Part shown: positions 1-6,458 of the stretch, in pieces
How positions within the stretch are numbered: position 1 is the first letter of the stretch
How the letters are laid out: every line of letters begins with the position of its first letter
Source: Campylobacteraceae bacterium
GTDB lineage: Bacteria; Campylobacterota; Campylobacteria; Campylobacterales; Sulfurospirillaceae
Length of the DNA: 6,458 nucleotides
Assembly (NCBI GenBank): GCA_027013265.1
Contig: JALUXQ010000216.1
Location: 1 to 6,458, forward strand
Reading direction: 5' to 3'
The notes under the pieces: model-generated
What the model was told of the DNA's origin: nothing
The model's input: only the letters and a program-made list of their open reading frames with translations
Database searches by the model: none
Program-made: the position numbers and the translations under genes

Positions 1-466
1 TATGGATGCAGTTCAGTCAATGTTAAGAAGTGGATCTCTAAACAAAAGAGGTGGAGGAAGATATGTTCTTGCAATCTCTACTCTTATAAATGATACAACT
101 CAAAGAATTGATATGGATCAGTTGATAAAAAGCATAAGAATATCACTATTGCAAAGTGGAAAAGTTGTTGTTACTACAGCAGTAAGAGCTGGAGGAGCAG
201 AAGACACTATGAGTTATGATGCTAGAAAGCTAAGAAAATCAGATGAATTTAACCAAAGAACAGTAGCGAAAAAAGGTCAAATGATAGCCCCTGATTTCTC
301 ACTATCTGGTAAAATTATCCAAAGAAATGCAACGATGTCTAATGGTAAAACTAAAGTTGATTATTATATTCAATTAACTTTAACAGACATCAAAACAGGT
401 CTTGCGTATTGGGAAGGTGAAACTGTGATTAGTAAAGCAGGCAGTGGCAAAAGTGTAAATTGGTAA
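1..466 (+). CDS. LpoB-like penicillin-binding protein activator family protein, 5' end cut off by the window
   Basis: The 154 visible residues match the conserved C-terminal domain of the LpoB family (CsgG-like alpha/beta fold). The features seen are a start resembling the first helix of that domain (MDAVQSML), a hydrophobic strand YVLAISTLINDT at about 21-32, a helix and strand LLQSGKVVVTTAV at 49-61, APDFSLSGKI at 96-105, and the terminal strand pair DYYIQLTLTDIKTGLAYWEGE at about 120-140. In enterobacteria LpoB is an outer-membrane lipoprotein that activates the peptidoglycan synthase PBP1B. E. coli LpoB is about 213 residues with a lipobox and a flexible linker before this domain, so the ATG at base 2 is probably an internal methionine and the signal sequence lies left of the window. 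The gene ends 9 bases before the next one and is surely cotranscribed with it. The family call is fairly sure. The PBP-activating role is transferred from distant homologues and may not hold here, since neighbouring genes point to a broader envelope complex. Confidence 0.8.
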   Translation, partial: MDAVQSMLRSGSLNKRGGGRYVLAISTLINDTTQRIDMDQLIKSIRISLLQSGKVVVTTAVRAGGAEDTMSYDARKLRKSDEFNQRTVAKKGQMIAPDFSLSGKIIQRNATMSNGKTKVDYYIQLTLTDIKTGLAYWEGETVISKAGSGKSVNW

Positions 467-470
467 GGAA
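464..470 (+). promoter_or_regulatory. Shine-Dalgarno site overlapping the lpoB-like stop codon
   Basis: TAAGGAA combines the stop codon of the lpoB-like gene (464-466) with a good ribosome binding site, 5 bases before the ATG at 476. This supports that start and suggests translational coupling of the two genes. Confidence 0.7.
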
Positions 471-475
471 TAGAT

Positions 476-1828
476 ATGAATAAATTAATTAGCATCATTA
501 TTTCTTTTTTATTTTTGACAATATCTGCAAATGCAACCGATACAATTAGTCAAAAAGATATAAATAAGATAAACCAAATGGCAAAACCAGTAGTTGTGGA
601 GGATGCTGGGGATAGAGTTGAAGACTGGGCGTATAATGTTGTAAAAAGGTTTGGTGTAGAAGAGTTTGGTGAAAATAATGGAAAATACTTCTTTTTTGCA
701 AGCCAAAGCGTATCTTTGAAGCCAACAGATCCACAATATGGTGATGCTTTAGTCAATGCTTATGACAAGGCTATGATGGATTTACAAAATCAATATCTTA
801 TGGCTAGATTTGGTAAAAATATAGTTGAAAAAATCAAATCGTTCTATTCGGACAGGTCAACAAACGCCAAGCAGATTGAACTACCAAGTATTAATGCAAA
901 GGGATTTCTTGGTAAAGTCTTAAGAATTTTTGACAAAAGTCTGGATGTAACAGATAAAAAGCTTGATAAGAAATTAAACGATCTTGGTGTTAGTCCTGAA
1001 GAGTTGGATAAAATGACACCTAAAATGAAGAAAGATGTCTTAAGAGATAGATTTATAAAAAATTCTATTAGAAAAGCATCTGGTAGCATTTCAGGTCTTT
1101 TCCCCGTCCAAACAGCTATAGTGAGCGATAAAAGTGGTAGAGTAGTTGTGGGTGTTGTTGCTGTTGCTACTCCTAAAACAATCCAGATAGTGAAAGATAT
1201 AAGACTTCAAAGAAAATCTTTAGTTAAAGGTAAGGGAAGGGATATAAAAGGATTGTTGCCTCAAAGCAAAAAAGAGTATTTGAGCACTTTTGGAGTTCGC
1301 CTTGCTTATGACAAGGATGGAACACCTATGATAATATCTTATGGGATTGGTTCGTACTCAAAAGATAGAGATGATACATATGTAAATGACCAACTCAAAA
1401 AAGAGGCAAAAGCAAATGCCATCAGCAATGCCGATGCTCAGCTATCTGAGATAGTAAATGGATATATGAGCTCCAAAGAGAGTAGAAAAAATGGAGAAGA
1501 GATAAGGAAATATGTCGAAAGAAAAGTGAAGCCAGATAGCGATACAATAGAGAAAGCTATAAAAAATATCATAAAGATTACCAATAATAGTGCAAGAAGC
1601 AGCGCACATATGAGCCTAAAAGGTGTAAGTACAGTAAAAACATGGAGAGACACCACAAAAGATGGTGTAAAATTTGTAGGAGCAGTAAGAGTTTGGAGAT
1701 ACAGCACTCTTAAAGCAGCAAATAACTTTAATAACGGCAAATATGGGGTAAAACACAAAAGAAAAAAACATAAATACACTAAAAGCATGCAAGTTAGCAA
1801 ACCTATAAATGATGTAAATGACTTTTAA
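476..1828 (+). CDS. Secreted DUF6844-type protein with two Lpp20/FlgT_N-like modules, function unknown
   Basis: The protein has 450 residues. Residues 1-20 form a signal peptide with a likely cleavage after ANA (A20), and no cysteine follows, so it is probably a soluble periplasmic protein rather than a lipoprotein. From residue 71 the chain appears to hold two versions of one pattern: a strand, a long helix rich in A and Q, then paired strands ending in a VGxV motif. The first runs about 71-232 (FASQSVS, AYDKAMMDLQ, VVVGVVAVATP) and the second about 284-410 (ISYGIGSYS, AKANAISNADAQL, LKGVSTVKTW, KFVGAVRVWRYS). The pattern resembles Lpp20 and FlgT N-terminal domains. A lysine- and aspartate-rich, predicted helical insert at about 140-200 splits the first module. 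The C-terminal tail is strongly basic (KHKRKKHKY at 426-434), which could contact peptidoglycan, lipid phosphate or another polymer. I recognise it as resembling DUF6844 proteins; no biochemical function is known to me. It sits between LpoB-like and FlgT-like genes, so a role in the same envelope complex is inferred. Confidence 0.75.
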   Translation: MNKLISIIISFLFLTISANATDTISQKDINKINQMAKPVVVEDAGDRVEDWAYNVVKRFGVEEFGENNGKYFFFASQSVSLKPTDPQYGDALVNAYDKAMMDLQNQYLMARFGKNIVEKIKSFYSDRSTNAKQIELPSINAKGFLGKVLRIFDKSLDVTDKKLDKKLNDLGVSPEELDKMTPKMKKDVLRDRFIKNSIRKASGSISGLFPVQTAIVSDKSGRVVVGVVAVATPKTIQIVKDIRLQRKSLVKGKGRDIKGLLPQSKKEYLSTFGVRLAYDKDGTPMIISYGIGSYSKDRDDTYVNDQLKKEAKANAISNADAQLSEIVNGYMSSKESRKNGEEIRKYVERKVKPDSDTIEKAIKNIIKITNNSARSSAHMSLKGVSTVKTWRDTTKDGVKFVGAVRVWRYSTLKAANNFNNGKYGVKHKRKKHKYTKSMQVSKPINDVNDF

Positions 1829-1840
1829 AAGGCTAAAGAA

Positions 1841-3103
1841 ATGAAAATTAAAATTTTATTATTACTACTCTTGTTTCCACTATTTTTGTTTGGAAAAATT
1901 CAAACAACTTACTTGGTTACAGAGGGTTCTGGTTCCTCAAGAGCTAGTGCGGTTAGAGATGCTCTTATAGAAGCGGTAAAACAGACTCAAGGTGTAGCCA
2001 TTAGTGCAAAAAGAGCTTATGCTAAATCTATAAAAGAGGCAGGCATATCGATTGATGGAGATAGTTCACATGGAGTATCTATAACAGAACACTCTGTTAA
2101 AAAGATTAAAGAAGCCACAAGAGGTTTTATAAGAAATTATAGAATTGTAGATAGCTATAAGCAGAGTGGGGAGTGGATTGTAAAAGTTCAAATAAAAATG
2201 CTTAAATACAAAACTCCTGGATTAAACCCTCAAAAAAGAAGAAAATTATCTGTAATTCCATTTGAATATAAGAACTCATATGTAGTTTTGGGAGATTATA
2301 CAAATGGAAAAGTTGTATCCAAAAGATTTACTCAAGCCCTTGTTTCCAAGATAACTCAATCTAGAAAGTTTACTGTACTTGATAGAGAAAATAGCAAATA
2401 TTATGTTCAGGAAAAAAACTTTATACTTTCACAAAATTCTTCTAAACTTGAACTTTTAAAGCTTGGAAAGAGACTTGGAAGTGACTATCTTGTAGTTGGG
2501 CAAATTTTGGATTATAAGGTCGATAAAGTTACTGAACACAACAACATAGGAATTCCAGAAACTTCTAGTTTGGTTTGTGAAGCTACAGTATCATACAGAA
2601 TTTTAGCTATGGCTACACAGCAGATAAAATGGAGTGAGACAGTTTCGACAACTTTTTCACTAGATGGAAGTGTGTCAGATAAGTCAGCAGAAGCTATCGT
2701 TGCTTTGAGTATGGATAAGATAGCAGGAGAGATTTTAAATCATATCTTAAGCAATATTTATCCACCGATGATATTAGCAGTTACATCAGGTAGTATAATT
2801 GTAAATCAGGGAGGCAATAGCATTCATCAAGGGGATATTTTCAAAACTTATAAAAAAGGTGAAAGATTGGTTGATCCATATACCCATGAATTTTTAGGCT
2901 ACGAAGAACTAGAAACAGGGACTATAAAAATCACAGCTGTTAGACCAAAGATCTCTTATGCAAAACTTCTAAATGGAATTGTGAATAAAGGTATGGTACT
3001 AAGAAGTGTAGAGCAAAAATCAAAAAAAAATAAAAGTGAAGGCGAAGCTACAACTGATGTAAAAATTGCTCCTAGTGGTGGAGTTGTTCTTCCTTTTGAC
3101 TAA
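1841..3103 (+). CDS. FlgT-like / CsgG-family periplasmic envelope protein
   Basis: The protein has 420 residues. Residues 1-18 are a very hydrophobic signal peptide (six leucines in a row) with a likely cleavage after FLFG. Three domains follow in the order known from Vibrio FlgT. An N-terminal domain at about 22-122 has GSGSSRASAVRDALIEAV and a terminal strand EWIVKVQIKM. A CsgG-like middle domain at about 133-305 has KLSVIPF, FTQALVSKI, FTVLDREN, and LGSDYLVVGQI. A C-terminal beta domain at about 308-390 has ILAVTSGSIIVNQGG, HQGDIF and GTIKITAV. FlgT builds the H ring around the sodium-driven flagellar motor in Vibrio, whereas CsgG is the curli secretion pore. The absence of a lipobox argues against a CsgG-type lipoprotein pore. 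No flagellar gene is visible, so FlgT-like describes architecture, not a proven flagellar role. The start at 1841 is set by the signal peptide and by AAAAGG at 1827-1832. A basic, low-complexity tail from about 391 carries an A9 tract. Confidence 0.75.
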   Translation: MKIKILLLLLLFPLFLFGKIQTTYLVTEGSGSSRASAVRDALIEAVKQTQGVAISAKRAYAKSIKEAGISIDGDSSHGVSITEHSVKKIKEATRGFIRNYRIVDSYKQSGEWIVKVQIKMLKYKTPGLNPQKRRKLSVIPFEYKNSYVVLGDYTNGKVVSKRFTQALVSKITQSRKFTVLDRENSKYYVQEKNFILSQNSSKLELLKLGKRLGSDYLVVGQILDYKVDKVTEHNNIGIPETSSLVCEATVSYRILAMATQQIKWSETVSTTFSLDGSVSDKSAEAIVALSMDKIAGEILNHILSNIYPPMILAVTSGSIIVNQGGNSIHQGDIFKTYKKGERLVDPYTHEFLGYEELETGTIKITAVRPKISYAKLLNGIVNKGMVLRSVEQKSKKNKSEGEATTDVKIAPSGGVVLPFD

Positions 3104-3107
3104 GTAT

Positions 3108-3113
3108 AGGGGA
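3108..3113 (+). promoter_or_regulatory. Strong Shine-Dalgarno site for mogA
   Basis: AGGGGA lies 7 bases before the ATG at 3121, within the 17-base gap after the FlgT-like gene. It is one of the best ribosome binding sites in the window and fixes the mogA start. No promoter fits in this gap, so mogA is read from the upstream operon or from a promoter inside the preceding gene. Confidence 0.7.
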
Positions 3114-3120
3114 CAATAAA

Positions 3121-3651
3121 ATGACCATAAAAATAGGAATCTTAACGATGTCTGATAGGGCTAGTGCAGGAGTTTATGAAGACTTATCTGGAAAAGCGAT
3201 AATAGATACCATGAATGATTATCTAACTAGTACTTGGGAGAGTGTTTACAAGGTGATTCCTGATGACCAAGCACTTATAGAAGAGGCACTAAAGGATATG
3301 GCTGATAAGCAAGGGTGTTGTTTGATAGTCACAACAGGAGGAACTGGTCCAGCCGTACGAGATATAACTCCTGAAGCTACTGAAGCCGTGTGCGATAAAA
3401 TGATGCCAGGGTTTGGAGAGCTTATGCGTCAAGTAAGCCTAAAGTATGTACCAACTGCTATACTATCTCGCCAAACTGCTGGCATAAGAGGTAAGAGTCT
3501 CATTATAAATCTACCAGGAAAACCAAAGTCTATAAGAGAGTGTTTGGATGCAGTTTTCCCAGCAGTTCCATATTGTATAGATTTGCTAGATGGTCCTTAT
3601 CTCAAGTGTAACGAAGAGGTTATAAAACCATTTCGCCCAAAACAAAAATAG
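3121..3651 (+). CDS. mogA: Molybdopterin adenylyltransferase
   Basis: MogA adenylylates molybdopterin to molybdopterin-AMP, the step before molybdate insertion in molybdenum cofactor synthesis, in the cytoplasm. The 176-residue protein follows E. coli MogA end to end: SDRASAGVYED at 11-21, IPDDQ at 46-50, the family signature TTGGTGPAVRDITPEAT at 71-87, MPGFGELMRQ, PTAILSRQ, LPGKPKSIRECL, and FPAVPYCIDLLDGPY. D48 and D81 align with the E. coli residues D49 and D82, which are important for catalysis. It is shorter than the 195-residue E. coli protein mainly because it lacks a loop insert before the VPYCI motif and has a shorter C-terminus, so it is complete. It belongs to the MogA rather than the MoeA or MoaB branch because of the full-length match including the C-terminal PYCIxLLxGPY segment. 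It is the last gene of the plus-strand operon, and nothing nearby is functionally related to it. A genome with MogA should carry molybdoenzymes such as nitrate reductase or formate dehydrogenase. Confidence 0.95.
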   Translation: MTIKIGILTMSDRASAGVYEDLSGKAIIDTMNDYLTSTWESVYKVIPDDQALIEEALKDMADKQGCCLIVTTGGTGPAVRDITPEATEAVCDKMMPGFGELMRQVSLKYVPTAILSRQTAGIRGKSLIINLPGKPKSIRECLDAVFPAVPYCIDLLDGPYLKCNEEVIKPFRPKQK

Positions 3652-3665
3652 ATATATTATTGCAA

Positions 3666-3697
3666 GTCAGGGAAAGAGTTTAAAGTTTAACCCTGAC
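3666..3697. terminator. Inverted repeat between convergent mogA and valS, likely terminator
   Basis: GTCAGGG at 3666-3672 pairs perfectly with CCCTGAC at 3691-3697 across an 18-base AT-rich loop, in which AAA at 3673-3675 could add pairs with TTT at 3686-3688. On the plus strand the hairpin is followed by CCCTTTTAAG and then T-rich sequence, so it could end the mogA transcript, although the CCC before the T run is not classical. On the minus strand no strong U tract follows. The right arm lies inside the last codons of valS. It is therefore a plausible terminator for mogA and a weaker one for valS. The loop holds a tandem GTTTAAA / GTTTAAC pair at 3678-3691. Confidence 0.55.
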
Positions 3698-6326
3698 CCC
3701 TTTTAAGTTCTTTTAATTCTTGTTCTATTTTGCTGTATTTGTTTCTTGCATCATTTAGAGTGGTTTTGTTTTGTTCTACTACTTCTTTTGGTGCATTTGC
3801 TACAAATTGCTCATTATCTAACATACCATTTAATTTTATAATCTCTTTTTCTAATTTTGCTTTTTGATTATCTAATCTCTGTATTATTGGAGCCAAATCT
3901 ATATTTTCAAGTGGTATATAAACTTCTAGATTATCGCTTATGTCACTAGCGGAGTTTTTAAGTTTTTCATCTATAAAATCTATATTTTCTACTTTTGCCA
4001 AAAGCGAGATGTATTTTACTGCATCTTTTAAGAGTTCTTTATCTTTTGCCTTTATAGATGCAAATTCTATCTTTTTATTCCCCATGTCTATATTTGCTTT
4101 TGCCCGTCTTATGCTAACGATTGCTTCTATGACAAGTTCAAATGTGCGTTCTGCTTTATCATCTCTTGGTTTGGCTATCGGATAGTTTTTTACCATTATA
4201 GACTCTGAATTTTCAAGACTCGTGTTTGAAAGTTCATGATATAAAAACTCAGATATAAAAGGAGCGAGTGGATGAAGTAACTTCATAGCTTCTTTATAGA
4301 TGCTTCCAAGCTCTTTTATGCTTGATTTATCCGCTTTGCTAAGCTCTATACCCCAATCACAAAACTCTCCCCATAGAAACCTGTATAGCGTAGTTGCTGC
4401 ATCATTGAACCTGTAAGCATCTACATAGTCTCTTATCTCTCTAGTCGCAAGTTGCAATCTTGAATACATGTAAACACCAAGTGGAGTTTTTATCTCTATG
4501 TTATCCAAATCATCAAAGCTTTTTTCATGCATTTGTAGAAATCTTGAGGCATTATATAGTTTATTTGTAAAGTTTCTTATCTGCTCTAGCTTTTCTCCAC
4601 TTAGTTTTATGTCTCTGCCTTGGACTGCTAAGATAGCCAGTGTAAAGCGAAGTGTATCTGCACTATACTCTTTTATAGTATCCAGTGGATTTATGACATT
4701 TCCTTTGGATTTACTCATCTTAGCACCGTGCTCATCTTTGACTAAAGCATGCAGATATATATCTTTAAAAGGGAGCTCTTTAAATGTATGCTCACCTTGG
4801 AACATCATCCTTGCAACCCAAAAAAAGAGGATATCAAATCCTGTTATCAGAAGTGAATTTGGATAAAAATCTTTCAAATCATCCTCAAACCATTTTTCAC
4901 CTTCAAAAGCTCCGTCATTTCCCCAGCCTAAAGTTGAAAATGGCCACAAACCAGAACTAAACCAAGTGTCAAGCACATCAGGGTCTTGATATATGTTGGT
5001 GCTATCACATTTTTGACAACTCTGCTCACTCTCTTTTTCGCTTGCCCACTCAAATCCACAATCTTTACAATAAAACACAGGTATCTGATGTCCCCACCAA
5101 AGTTGTCTTGAGATACACCAGTCTCGCAAATCTTTCATCCAAGCATTAAATGAGTTTATCCAGTGAGCAGGATAAAATTCTGCCAGGTGTTCGTTCACTT
5201 TTTTTATGGCACCATCTGCTATCTCTTTTTTGACAAACCACTGTTTCGATATGTACGGCTCGACCACATTTTTACAGCGGTAGCAGTGCCCCACTTGATT
5301 TTCATAATCTTCGATTTTTTCAACAAAACCCTCATCTTGAAGTTTTTGAACTATTGGTTCCCGAGCTTCTAGTCTCTCATGTCCTTTAAATTCACCACAC
5401 TCGCTGTTTAAGATACCATTTTCATCAAAAATAGTGATAAACTCCAAATCGTGTCTTTTTCCGACTTCATAGTCGTTTATATCATGGGCAGGAGTCACTT
5501 TAACACACCCTGTCCCAAACTCCATATCTACATGTTCATCTGTGATGATTTTGATTTTACGCCCTATGAGTGGAAGTACGACTTCTTTGCCTACTAAATC
5601 CTTGTATCTATCATCATCAGGATGTACCATGACTGCAGTATCACCAAAGTATGTTTCAGGTCTTGTGGTAGCGACCACTAGATACTCATCTGAGTCATTT
5701 AAGAAGTATTTTATATGGTAAAGTTTGCCTTGGTGTTGTTCGTATTCGACCTCTATATCGCTTAGGGCTCCATCGTGTGTACACCAGTTTACCATGTAGT
5801 TCCCACGGACTATCAAACCCTCATTGTAGAGTTTTACAAAAGCTTTTCTTACAGAGCTTTTGAGTCCCTTATCCATAGTAAATCTTTCGCGACTCCAAGC
5901 AGGAGAGATTCCTAGTTTTCTCATTTGATGAACTATCTCGCCACCGCTTATCTCTTTCCATTCCCAAACTTTTTTCAAGAACTCCTCTCGACCTATCTCC
6001 TCTTTCGTAACTCCTTTTGCCAAGAGTTGCTTCTCTACTACATTTTGAGTGGCAATGCCAGCATGGTCAGTTCCTGGTTGCCAAAGAGTTTTAAAGCCAT
6101 CCATCCTTTTGTATCTGGTTATGATGTCTTGGAGTGTGAAAGTGAGCGCATGACCTATATGCAGACTTCCTGTAACATTTGGAGGTGGCATCATGATGCA
6201 AAAATTTTTGTCTTTTTTTTGAATATCTTTATTGCTATCTATCTCAAAATATCCCCTATCTTCCCATATCTTATAGTAATCATCTTCTATCTCTTTTGGA
6301 TTATAAACCGTACTCTTTTCACTCAT
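3687..6326 (-). CDS. valS: Valyl-tRNA synthetase
   Basis: ValRS charges tRNA-Val with valine in the cytoplasm and is essential. The 879-residue class I enzyme is complete. It has the HIGH signature in PPPNVTGSLHIGHA (HIGH at 56-59), GTDHAG at 86-91, and an editing domain with TTRPET at 220-225 and GTGCVKVTPAHD at 271-282, which clears mischarged threonine in this family. ISRQLWWGHQIP at 405-416 and WFSSGLWPFSTLGW at 455-468 follow, then KMSKS at 536-540, the anticodon-binding helical domain from about 600, and a C-terminal coiled-coil arm at about 815-875 (charged K/E/L heptads), which is typical of ValRS and absent from IleRS. Cysteine pairs at 348/351, 420/423 and 437/440 could bind zinc. 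The length is slightly below E. coli ValRS (951). The start at 6326 is the only methionine that keeps the whole N-terminus before HIGH, and it has AAAGG upstream at 6341-6337. The last residues (RGQG) come from the inverted repeat at the 3' end. It is convergent with mogA and apparently monocistronic. Confidence 0.98.
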   Translation of the reverse strand: MSEKSTVYNPKEIEDDYYKIWEDRGYFEIDSNKDIQKKDKNFCIMMPPPNVTGSLHIGHALTFTLQDIITRYKRMDGFKTLWQPGTDHAGIATQNVVEKQLLAKGVTKEEIGREEFLKKVWEWKEISGGEIVHQMRKLGISPAWSRERFTMDKGLKSSVRKAFVKLYNEGLIVRGNYMVNWCTHDGALSDIEVEYEQHQGKLYHIKYFLNDSDEYLVVATTRPETYFGDTAVMVHPDDDRYKDLVGKEVVLPLIGRKIKIITDEHVDMEFGTGCVKVTPAHDINDYEVGKRHDLEFITIFDENGILNSECGEFKGHERLEAREPIVQKLQDEGFVEKIEDYENQVGHCYRCKNVVEPYISKQWFVKKEIADGAIKKVNEHLAEFYPAHWINSFNAWMKDLRDWCISRQLWWGHQIPVFYCKDCGFEWASEKESEQSCQKCDSTNIYQDPDVLDTWFSSGLWPFSTLGWGNDGAFEGEKWFEDDLKDFYPNSLLITGFDILFFWVARMMFQGEHTFKELPFKDIYLHALVKDEHGAKMSKSKGNVINPLDTIKEYSADTLRFTLAILAVQGRDIKLSGEKLEQIRNFTNKLYNASRFLQMHEKSFDDLDNIEIKTPLGVYMYSRLQLATREIRDYVDAYRFNDAATTLYRFLWGEFCDWGIELSKADKSSIKELGSIYKEAMKLLHPLAPFISEFLYHELSNTSLENSESIMVKNYPIAKPRDDKAERTFELVIEAIVSIRRAKANIDMGNKKIEFASIKAKDKELLKDAVKYISLLAKVENIDFIDEKLKNSASDISDNLEVYIPLENIDLAPIIQRLDNQKAKLEKEIIKLNGMLDNEQFVANAPKEVVEQNKTTLNDARNKYSKIEQELKELKRGQG

Positions 6327-6364
6327 AATAAAAATACCTTTAATTTTTGAATGACGCGATTATA
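6324..6364 (-). promoter_or_regulatory. valS promoter -10 box, leader and ribosome binding site
   Basis: Read on the minus strand, a perfect TATAAT box lies at 6364-6359, preceded by a T-rich stretch (CTTTTTGA) and with no clear -35 hexamer, as is common for sigma-70 promoters in Campylobacterota. Transcription should begin near 6352, giving a leader of about 26 bases. AAAGG at 6341-6337 is the ribosome binding site, 10 bases from the ATG at 6326-6324. The leader is too short for a T-box or other riboswitch. Confidence 0.65.
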
Positions 6365-6399
6365 TCAAAAAGGCATTGAAAAATGGATTAATAATGCGA

Positions 6400-6458
6400 T
6401 TTTTAAGGTTTTTTGATGTAATATAGACGAATATATATTTGAAAAGGACTAAAAGTGC
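6400..6458 (+). promoter_or_regulatory. Divergent promoter and ribosome binding site of a gene starting at the right edge
   Basis: A T-rich stretch at 6400-6414 precedes TGTAATAT at 6417-6424, a plausible -10 element (TAATAT at 6419-6424). AAAAGGA at 6442-6448 is a good Shine-Dalgarno site. A GTG at 6455-6457 lies 6 bases further, at correct spacing, and may be the start codon of a plus-strand gene that continues outside the window; an ATG just beyond the edge is also possible. Only one or two codons are visible, so the product cannot be named. Confidence 0.45.

Noticed and set aside
2..4. ATG at base 2 as the true start of the LpoB-like gene
   Set aside because: The protein would lack the signal peptide, lipobox and linker that LpoB proteins carry, and no upstream ribosome binding site can be seen, so the gene most likely begins left of the window.
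1438..1800. A minus-strand open frame of about 120 codons with a very hydrophobic translation
   Set aside because: It is antisense to the lysine-rich end of the DUF6844-type gene. Reverse reading of lysine codons gives F and L, which explains the apparent membrane protein.
1841..3103. Calling the FlgT-like protein a curli-type CsgG secretion pore
   Set aside because: There is no lipobox cysteine after the signal peptide, the domain order matches FlgT with extra N- and C-terminal domains, and no curli genes are present.
4498..4866. A plus-strand open frame of about 122 codons opposite valS
   Set aside because: It lies wholly within the valS coding strand's complement, its hydrophobic and serine-rich translation is what antisense reading of an AT-rich conserved gene gives, and it has no recognisable domain.
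5925..6350. A plus-strand open frame of about 141 codons opposite the start of valS
   Set aside because: It is antisense to the HIGH region of ValRS and runs through the valS promoter. It shows no family resemblance and is rich in F, I and Y as expected for a shadow frame.
6327..6352. A T-box or other riboswitch leader controlling valS
   Set aside because: The predicted leader is only about 26 bases, far too short for a T-box, and such control is mainly found in Firmicutes.

Overview
The window is AT-rich DNA with tightly packed genes. Its gene content and protein style (lysine-rich, AT-biased codons, Lpp20/FlgT-like envelope proteins) suggest a Campylobacterota bacterium, perhaps a Sulfurimonas, Sulfurospirillum or Arcobacter relative. 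That assignment is an inference from sequence character, because no rRNA or other taxonomic marker is present.

Bases 1-3651 look like one plus-strand operon of four genes with gaps of only 9, 12 and 17 bases. It starts inside a gene for an LpoB-like protein (its 5' end is outside the window). Next come a secreted protein of the DUF6844 type with two apparent Lpp20/FlgT_N-like modules (476-1828), a secreted three-domain FlgT-like protein with a CsgG-like middle domain (1841-3103), and mogA, the molybdopterin adenylyltransferase of molybdenum cofactor synthesis (3121-3651). The first three share related folds and two have clear signal peptides. They are plausibly parts of one periplasmic or outer-membrane assembly whose function is unknown. 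No flagellar, curli or penicillin-binding-protein gene lies in the window to fix that function.

Bases 3666-3697 hold an inverted repeat between the convergent ends of mogA and valS. It probably ends transcription and may be a dispersed REP-like element, because its right arm also encodes the last residues of ValRS.

Bases 3687-6326 carry valS (valyl-tRNA synthetase) on the minus strand, complete and intact. Bases 6327-6458 are a divergent promoter region: a good TATAAT box reads toward valS, and a weaker promoter with a Shine-Dalgarno sequence reads toward a plus-strand gene that begins at or just after the window's right edge.

The most interesting item is the LpoB / DUF6844 / FlgT-like gene set. 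Its families are recognisable, but its combined role is not established by anything visible here.
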